From assembly GCF_011612265.2 (NCBI RefSeq), contig NZ_CP050134.2, positions 1,612,001-1,676,000 on the forward strand: DNA of 64,000 nucleotides, written 5' to 3'. A program made the position numbers and the translations under genes. A model generated the notes under the pieces. That model saw only the letters and a program-made list of their open reading frames with translations. It did no database searches and was not told where the DNA came from. The DNA comes from Corynebacterium matruchotii (GTDB lineage: Bacteria > Actinomycetota > Actinomycetes > Mycobacteriales > Mycobacteriaceae). Below are positions 59,971-64,000 of this stretch, in pieces; position 1 is the first letter of the stretch; every line of letters starts with the position of its first letter.

Positions 59971-61868
59971 TGAATCAGCTGGCCGGAAATGCGGGTGTCC
60001 CGCAGGTTATCAAACACCGACTTCGGCAACCCCTTGGGCAGTTCCACCAGGGTGAAGTCCGAACCGATGGTGATGCGACCAAAGTCCTTGTTGGACAGGC
60101 CACCCTCGTTTGCCAAGGCACCGACGATGGCGCCCGGGCGCACATGCTGCCGCTTGCCCACGGCCAACCGGTAGGTTTCCATGTCTTGGCTGCCCCGGTC
60201 GAACCGACCCCGGCCGCCCCGATCCCCACGATCGCCCCGGTTGTAGCCGCCGCGACGATCATCCCGGTCCCGGTCGAACCGATCATAGCCCCGGTCGCCG
60301 CGATCGTTTCGGTCGCGGTCTCGCCGATTGCGGCGCTTCTCCACCGGCGGCTCCGTCATCAGGAATTCGTCACCGGCCCGGGCCTGGGTGGCCAGGGCTG
60401 CGGCAATGTCTTCCAGCGGCACGTCGTGCTGCTCCGAATAGGCCTTGACCAGGTTACGGAACACCGCCACCTGGGTGTTTTCCAAAGATTCGGTGATGGA
60501 GTCCGCGAACTTGGCCTTGCGGGACTCATTGACCTCGTCGACGGTGGGCAATTCCATTTCCTGCAGGGGCGCATTGGTGGCCCGCTCAATATTCCGCAGG
60601 AAGCGGCGCTCCCGGGGGGTGACGAACAAAATCGCCTCACCGCTCCGACCGGCACGTCCAGTGCGGCCAATGCGGTGCACATAGGATTCCGTGTCGGAAG
60701 GAATGTCGTAGTTCAACACGTGGGAGATGCGTTCCACGTCCAGGCCGCGGGCGGCCACATCGGTGGCCACGAGAATATCGAGACGGCCATCCTTCAGCTG
60801 TTCAACGGTGCGTTCGCGCTGCTGCTGGGCGATATCGCCGTTGATGGCGGCCGCGTTGAAACCGCGGGCGCGCAGCTTCTCGGCCAATTCCTCGGTTTCG
60901 AATTTGGTGCGCACAAACATAATCATGGCCTCAAATTCGGTGACTTCGAGAATGCGGGTGAGCGCGTCCAGCTTATTGCGGTGGGCCACATTCAAGAACC
61001 GCTGGGTGATATTGGTGTTGGTGCGGGTTTCGGACTTGACCTGAATCTCGTGCGGGTCATTCATGTACTGCTTCGACAACCGGCGAATCCCGCTGGGCAT
61101 GGTTGCGGAGAACAGTGCGACTTGTTTGTCTTCCGGGGTGTCCGCGAGGATGCGTTCCACGTCTTCCTGGAAGCCCATGTTGAGCATTTCGTCGGCCTCG
61201 TCAAGGACGAGGAACCGCAGTTCGGAAATGTCGAGGGAGCCTTTCTCCAGGTGGTCGATGACCCGCCCGGGGGTGCCCACGACGATTTGGGCGCCGCGGC
61301 GCAGCCCGGAAAGCTGAATGCCGTAGGCCTGGCCACCATAGATAGGCAGGACGGAAATATCGCCGTCGAGGTGGTCGACAAAAACCTGGAAGGAGTCGGC
61401 AACCTGGAGGGCTAGTTCCCGGGTGGGGGCGAGGATGAGTGCTTGGGGATGGCGGATGTCGGCGTCGATAAGCGACAAAATGGGCAGCGCGAATGCTGCG
61501 GTTTTGCCGGTGCCGGTTTGGGCCAGGCCGAGCACATCATGCCCGTCGAGGAGGACGGGGATGGTTTGGGCTTGGATGGGTGACGGGGTTTCAAACCCCA
61601 CATTTTCTACTGCTTTGACTACAGGCTTGGGAAGGCCCAGCGTATCAAAGCTGGTGCCTGGGGTTTCTTCTGAGTCATTTTCATCAAAGTCGGTGGCCTC
61701 AGAAGTGTCCGCAACCCTGGAGTCGTCGCCACCCGGTTCCTCGACAACCACTTCGTCGAGGGTGATGGGATTGGGCGTGACTTCCTGCGAAGTTTCCTGA
61801 GATTCCGACACTACATTATTCTCATCCGGCTCGAAAGCGCTGCCGGTAGCGTCATCGGTAATACTCAT
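59703..61868 (-). CDS. DEAD-box RNA helicase with RG-rich tail
   Basis: A 721-residue helicase of the DeaD/CsdA type. Core motifs: the Q motif region FETPSPIQAQTIPVLLDG, Walker A AQTGTGKT, PTRELA, DEAD (VLDEADEML), SATMP, and the second lobe with DVAARGLD and HRIGRTGRAGR. Residues about 560-630 resemble a DbpA-type RNA-binding fold (RLAVGKRQHVRPGAIVGALAN). Two RG-rich blocks, with repeats such as RGGYNRGDRGDRG, flank it and make up the C-terminus; they bind RNA non-specifically. I start at ATG 61868; the frame is open further upstream within the next gene's 3' end. Confidence 0.93.
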   Translation of the reverse strand: MSITDDATGSAFEPDENNVVSESQETSQEVTPNPITLDEVVVEEPGGDDSRVADTSEATDFDENDSEETPGTSFDTLGLPKPVVKAVENVGFETPSPIQAQTIPVLLDGHDVLGLAQTGTGKTAAFALPILSLIDADIRHPQALILAPTRELALQVADSFQVFVDHLDGDISVLPIYGGQAYGIQLSGLRRGAQIVVGTPGRVIDHLEKGSLDISELRFLVLDEADEMLNMGFQEDVERILADTPEDKQVALFSATMPSGIRRLSKQYMNDPHEIQVKSETRTNTNITQRFLNVAHRNKLDALTRILEVTEFEAMIMFVRTKFETEELAEKLRARGFNAAAINGDIAQQQRERTVEQLKDGRLDILVATDVAARGLDVERISHVLNYDIPSDTESYVHRIGRTGRAGRSGEAILFVTPRERRFLRNIERATNAPLQEMELPTVDEVNESRKAKFADSITESLENTQVAVFRNLVKAYSEQHDVPLEDIAAALATQARAGDEFLMTEPPVEKRRNRRDRDRNDRGDRGYDRFDRDRDDRRGGYNRGDRGDRGGRGRFDRGSQDMETYRLAVGKRQHVRPGAIVGALANEGGLSNKDFGRITIGSDFTLVELPKGLPKSVFDNLRDTRISGQLIHIEKDTGGRGRGGYNRGDRGDRDWDDRGDRGGRGGYNRDRGNGGRNRDRGDWNDRRGGYNRGDRGDRGDRGDRDRGGYNRDRGDRDWRD

Positions 61869-61927
61869 TGCAGCACCACAGTACGCCATTTTGTGGCTAA
61901 TAGCGAACCAGCACGACGCGTGTCTTA

Positions 61928-63520
61928 TCAGATGTGATTTATCCTGGTGAGCTTTTCGACGGTGGGCAGGTCGGCGGGCGCCCAATCAAGTCCGGCAAGG
62001 TGCTGCGGGACCCGCCAGGCGATGGCCTGATGCTCCAGGGCCTGGGGCTCACCGGATTCTATGGTGCAGCGGTAGGTGCTGAGCGCAATATTATTGTGAA
62101 TGGTTGTGGTGATTTTATCGCCGACGGTGATGACGCAGCCGAGTTCTTCACGGATTTCCCGTTTGAGGGCCTGCTTTGGGGTTTCACCGTTTTCGATTTT
62201 GCCGCCAGGGAATTCCCACATGTGGGTGTCGGCGCGCTGGGCTGCCAGAATCCGGCCGTCGCGGGTAATGACGGCACCAACAACCTCCGTGAGCTGGGTA
62301 TCACCCAGATCGGATGGCCGGTGGAGGGTTTCCTTGGCCCGCAGCCAGGTTGCGAGGGCAACAAGGATGACGGCCCCGGCAATGAGGAATGCGTGTTTGT
62401 AACCGTATTGCTGCACCACCCAGCCGATAACCAGGGGCCCGAGAATGGTGCCGCAGTCGCCGGCCATTTGGAAGGCCGCCAGGGTTTTCCCACCGTTGCG
62501 ATCGGAACCAATGATGTCGGCGAGGGCGGCCTGGATGGGCGGGTTGCTGAGCCCGGCCCCGAGGCCGGCAAAGGCGGAGAACACAACGAGAACCCCAAAG
62601 CTATGGGTGAACCCGAAACTGGCGGTGAAGACCATCGCCACGAGAAGCCCACAATAAATGGGGGGTTTGCGCCCAATGGCGTCGGCAACGCGCCCGGAGA
62701 ATTGCAAGGCGATGGCGTTGCCCACGGCATAGGCGGAGAGCACGTAGCCGGCAATGGTGCCACCGTGGGTGAAGGTGGCCTCGACGAAAAGCGGGACCAC
62801 GGCGACGCGCACCCCAAAATTCACCCACCCATTGGCGAACGAGGTCACGATAATGGCCCGATAGGTGGGGTGGCGAAGCGCCTCCATAACCCCCAATTCC
62901 AGCCGGGTGTCCTGGGATTGTGCCACACGGCTGCCAATATGTTTGGGCATAGACAGCCACACGACGAGGGAAGCCAAGGCCAGAAACAGCCCATAGATGA
63001 GGAATGGCCAGCGGAACCCCAAGACCGAGAGGAGCGACCCCAAGGCGGGGCCGAACACGGAGCCGAAGAGGAACCCGGAGGCATAGGCACCGGAGCAGCG
63101 GCCCCGGATGGTGGGCGGGGCAAGCCGCACGATGAGCCCCATGGCGGACACGGTAAACATGGTGGACCCAAACCCGGCAAGCCCCCGCAGGAGCACAAGA
63201 TGCCAATACTCTTGGGCGGCGGCGATGAGCCCGGTGGTGACGGCAACGATGAGCAGACCGGTGATATACACCCAGCGGGCACCGAGTTTGTCAACAAGTT
63301 TGCCACCGGCGGGGGCGAACACTAGCCTAGTGAAGCTGAACGCGGAGATGACGGCGCCGGCCGCAACCGCACCGACACCGAAGCTGGTGGCAAGCTGCGG
63401 GAGGATGGGGGAAATGAATCCGTAGCCTAGGGCAATGATGAAGGCGGCAATCACCAAGATCCAGATTTCTCTGGGGATTCTCTCTGCCGGGCGGGCGGTT
63501 GGGTCACTGTTGGTAGTCAT
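61928..63520 (-). CDS. MFS transporter fused to a NUDIX hydrolase
   Basis: A 530-residue two-domain protein. Residues 1-395 are a 12-helix major facilitator with the motif GGKLVDKLGARWVY after helix 2 and GRVADAIGRKPPIY in the second half, typical of drug or sugar exporters. Residues about 405-530 are a NUDIX domain: WEFPGGKIENGET followed by the Glu-rich REIREELG, the complete Nudix box, near residue 440; it resembles MutT/CTP pyrophosphohydrolases that clean nucleotide pools. No stop or start separates the parts. The fusion is unusual; whether the transporter and hydrolase share a substrate is unknown. It ends 59 bp upstream of the helicase start. Confidence 0.88.
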   Translation of the reverse strand: MTTNSDPTARPAERIPREIWILVIAAFIIALGYGFISPILPQLATSFGVGAVAAGAVISAFSFTRLVFAPAGGKLVDKLGARWVYITGLLIVAVTTGLIAAAQEYWHLVLLRGLAGFGSTMFTVSAMGLIVRLAPPTIRGRCSGAYASGFLFGSVFGPALGSLLSVLGFRWPFLIYGLFLALASLVVWLSMPKHIGSRVAQSQDTRLELGVMEALRHPTYRAIIVTSFANGWVNFGVRVAVVPLFVEATFTHGGTIAGYVLSAYAVGNAIALQFSGRVADAIGRKPPIYCGLLVAMVFTASFGFTHSFGVLVVFSAFAGLGAGLSNPPIQAALADIIGSDRNGGKTLAAFQMAGDCGTILGPLVIGWVVQQYGYKHAFLIAGAVILVALATWLRAKETLHRPSDLGDTQLTEVVGAVITRDGRILAAQRADTHMWEFPGGKIENGETPKQALKREIREELGCVITVGDKITTTIHNNIALSTYRCTIESGEPQALEHQAIAWRVPQHLAGLDWAPADLPTVEKLTRINHI

Positions 63521-63632
63521 CGGTTTCTAGCGTAGACCTTGCCTAAGGAAAATCCGTAAAAAACCAACGGTCACCGAACATATTTTCGTATGCTTGGGTA
63601 GGGTGTCCGGGGCAGGTTTTAGGGTGGTAACC

Positions 63633-64000
63633 ATGATGATGCACCAGGATTTTCCCGAATTACTTCCTGCGCCTTTCGATCCCGACACCATGGCGGATCG
63701 GGCCGTGACCCAGCATCCGCAGACCATTTCGGCATTGGGTTCGGTGATGCGTCATCCTCGTTCGCTATCGCGTCCGGCGGCAACGTGGCGGCCGCCGACC
63801 AAGAAACTCCCGGCGCTGACCGGCCGAAGGCGGTTGAATGCCACGATTTCCCGGCATCGGGTGGGCCCAGCGGTACAGCGAAAGTTGTACACGCCGGATA
63901 ATCCGTGGGTTGCCGCCTACCTGGTGTTTCTGCGAATATCCGCCCCCGATGGGCGGTGGGTGGATCCGGGGGTTGCCCAGGGTTGGGTGCGGGCATTGGT
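63633..64000 (+). CDS. Unrecognised protein, 3' end outside window
   Basis: From ATG 63633, with AGGGTGG upstream at good spacing, the frame stays open to the window end (122 codons). The product is basic and rich in Pro, Arg and His at first (HPRSLSRPAATWRPPTKKL), then a more regular part (NPWVAAYLVFLRISAPDGRW and GVAQGWVRAL) that looks like the start of a folded domain. No motif is recognised. It is divergent from the MFS-NUDIX gene, with 112 bp between starts. Confidence 0.6.
   Translation, partial: MMMHQDFPELLPAPFDPDTMADRAVTQHPQTISALGSVMRHPRSLSRPAATWRPPTKKLPALTGRRRLNATISRHRVGPAVQRKLYTPDNPWVAAYLVFLRISAPDGRWVDPGVAQGWVRAL

Noticed and set aside
59703..60300. Apparent repeat array resembling a CRISPR
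   Set aside because: Repeats are short, irregular and in frame with Arg-Gly codons; no spacers and no cas genes are present.
59661..61415. 584-codon plus-strand frame opposite the RNA helicase
   Set aside because: Its first 80 residues are a Val/Ala/Pro repeat that simply mirrors the RG-rich codons; the helicase motifs on the minus strand are unambiguous.

Overview
The window looks like a chromosomal segment of a Corynebacterium species. The order argS-lysA-hom-thrB, then nitrate reductase (narKGHJI) on the opposite strand, then mog, moeA and moaA, matches the arrangement I know from C. glutamicum. The high but moderate GC content, the mix of ATG and GTG starts, and an IS1249-type element also fit. 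Species cannot be fixed from the sequence alone. All names rest on motifs and synteny read by eye; no database search was run.

Layout. 1-5.9 kb: molybdenum cofactor genes (3' end of moaA, moeA, moaC, mobA on +; a MoeB/MoeZ-rhodanese protein, moaE and a MoaB/Mog protein on -; moaD on +; a second Mog on -). 6.2-22 kb: nitrate respiration, with narK, narGHJI, modA, a fused modBC, an ArnR/SufR-like Fe-S regulator, a second nitrate/nitrite-type transporter, a second such regulator and a duplicated membrane protein. These blocks fit together: molybdate uptake (ModA, ModBC) feeds Moco synthesis (Moa/Moe/Mob), which supplies NarG, and the Fe-S regulators probably sense oxygen, NO or cluster state. 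22-28 kb: thrB, hom, lysA and argS on -, with a small membrane protein overlapping thrB. 28-33 kb: L-lactate permease and lutABC for lactate oxidation. 33.7-35.5 kb: a secreted alpha/beta hydrolase and tRNA-Arg(CCG).

35.5-41.5 kb is an accessory region directly after the tRNA. It holds a decayed IS1249-like element with terminal inverted repeats and a target duplication, an AbiEi/AbiEii-like toxin-antitoxin pair, a decayed IS5-type transposase, a small secreted ORF cut by it and containing a perfect 32-nt palindrome, and a hairpin-rich non-coding stretch. A 12-bp repeat occurs at both edges.

41.6-64 kb: two PspC-domain proteins behind a MarR regulator; a tight four-gene operon (SNF2 helicase, SWIM protein, SbcD-like nuclease, SMC/SbcC-like ATPase); a PutP-type symporter; a tandem pair of membrane proteins whose C-terminal parts resemble a catalytically dead IS256/Mutator transposase core (the most unusual item here); an exported HNH nuclease; a small membrane protein; a two-component system with a Pro/Ala-rich exported partner and period-11 repeats in its promoter region; a DEAD-box RNA helicase with an RG-rich tail; an MFS-NUDIX fusion; and the start of an unrecognised gene running off the end.
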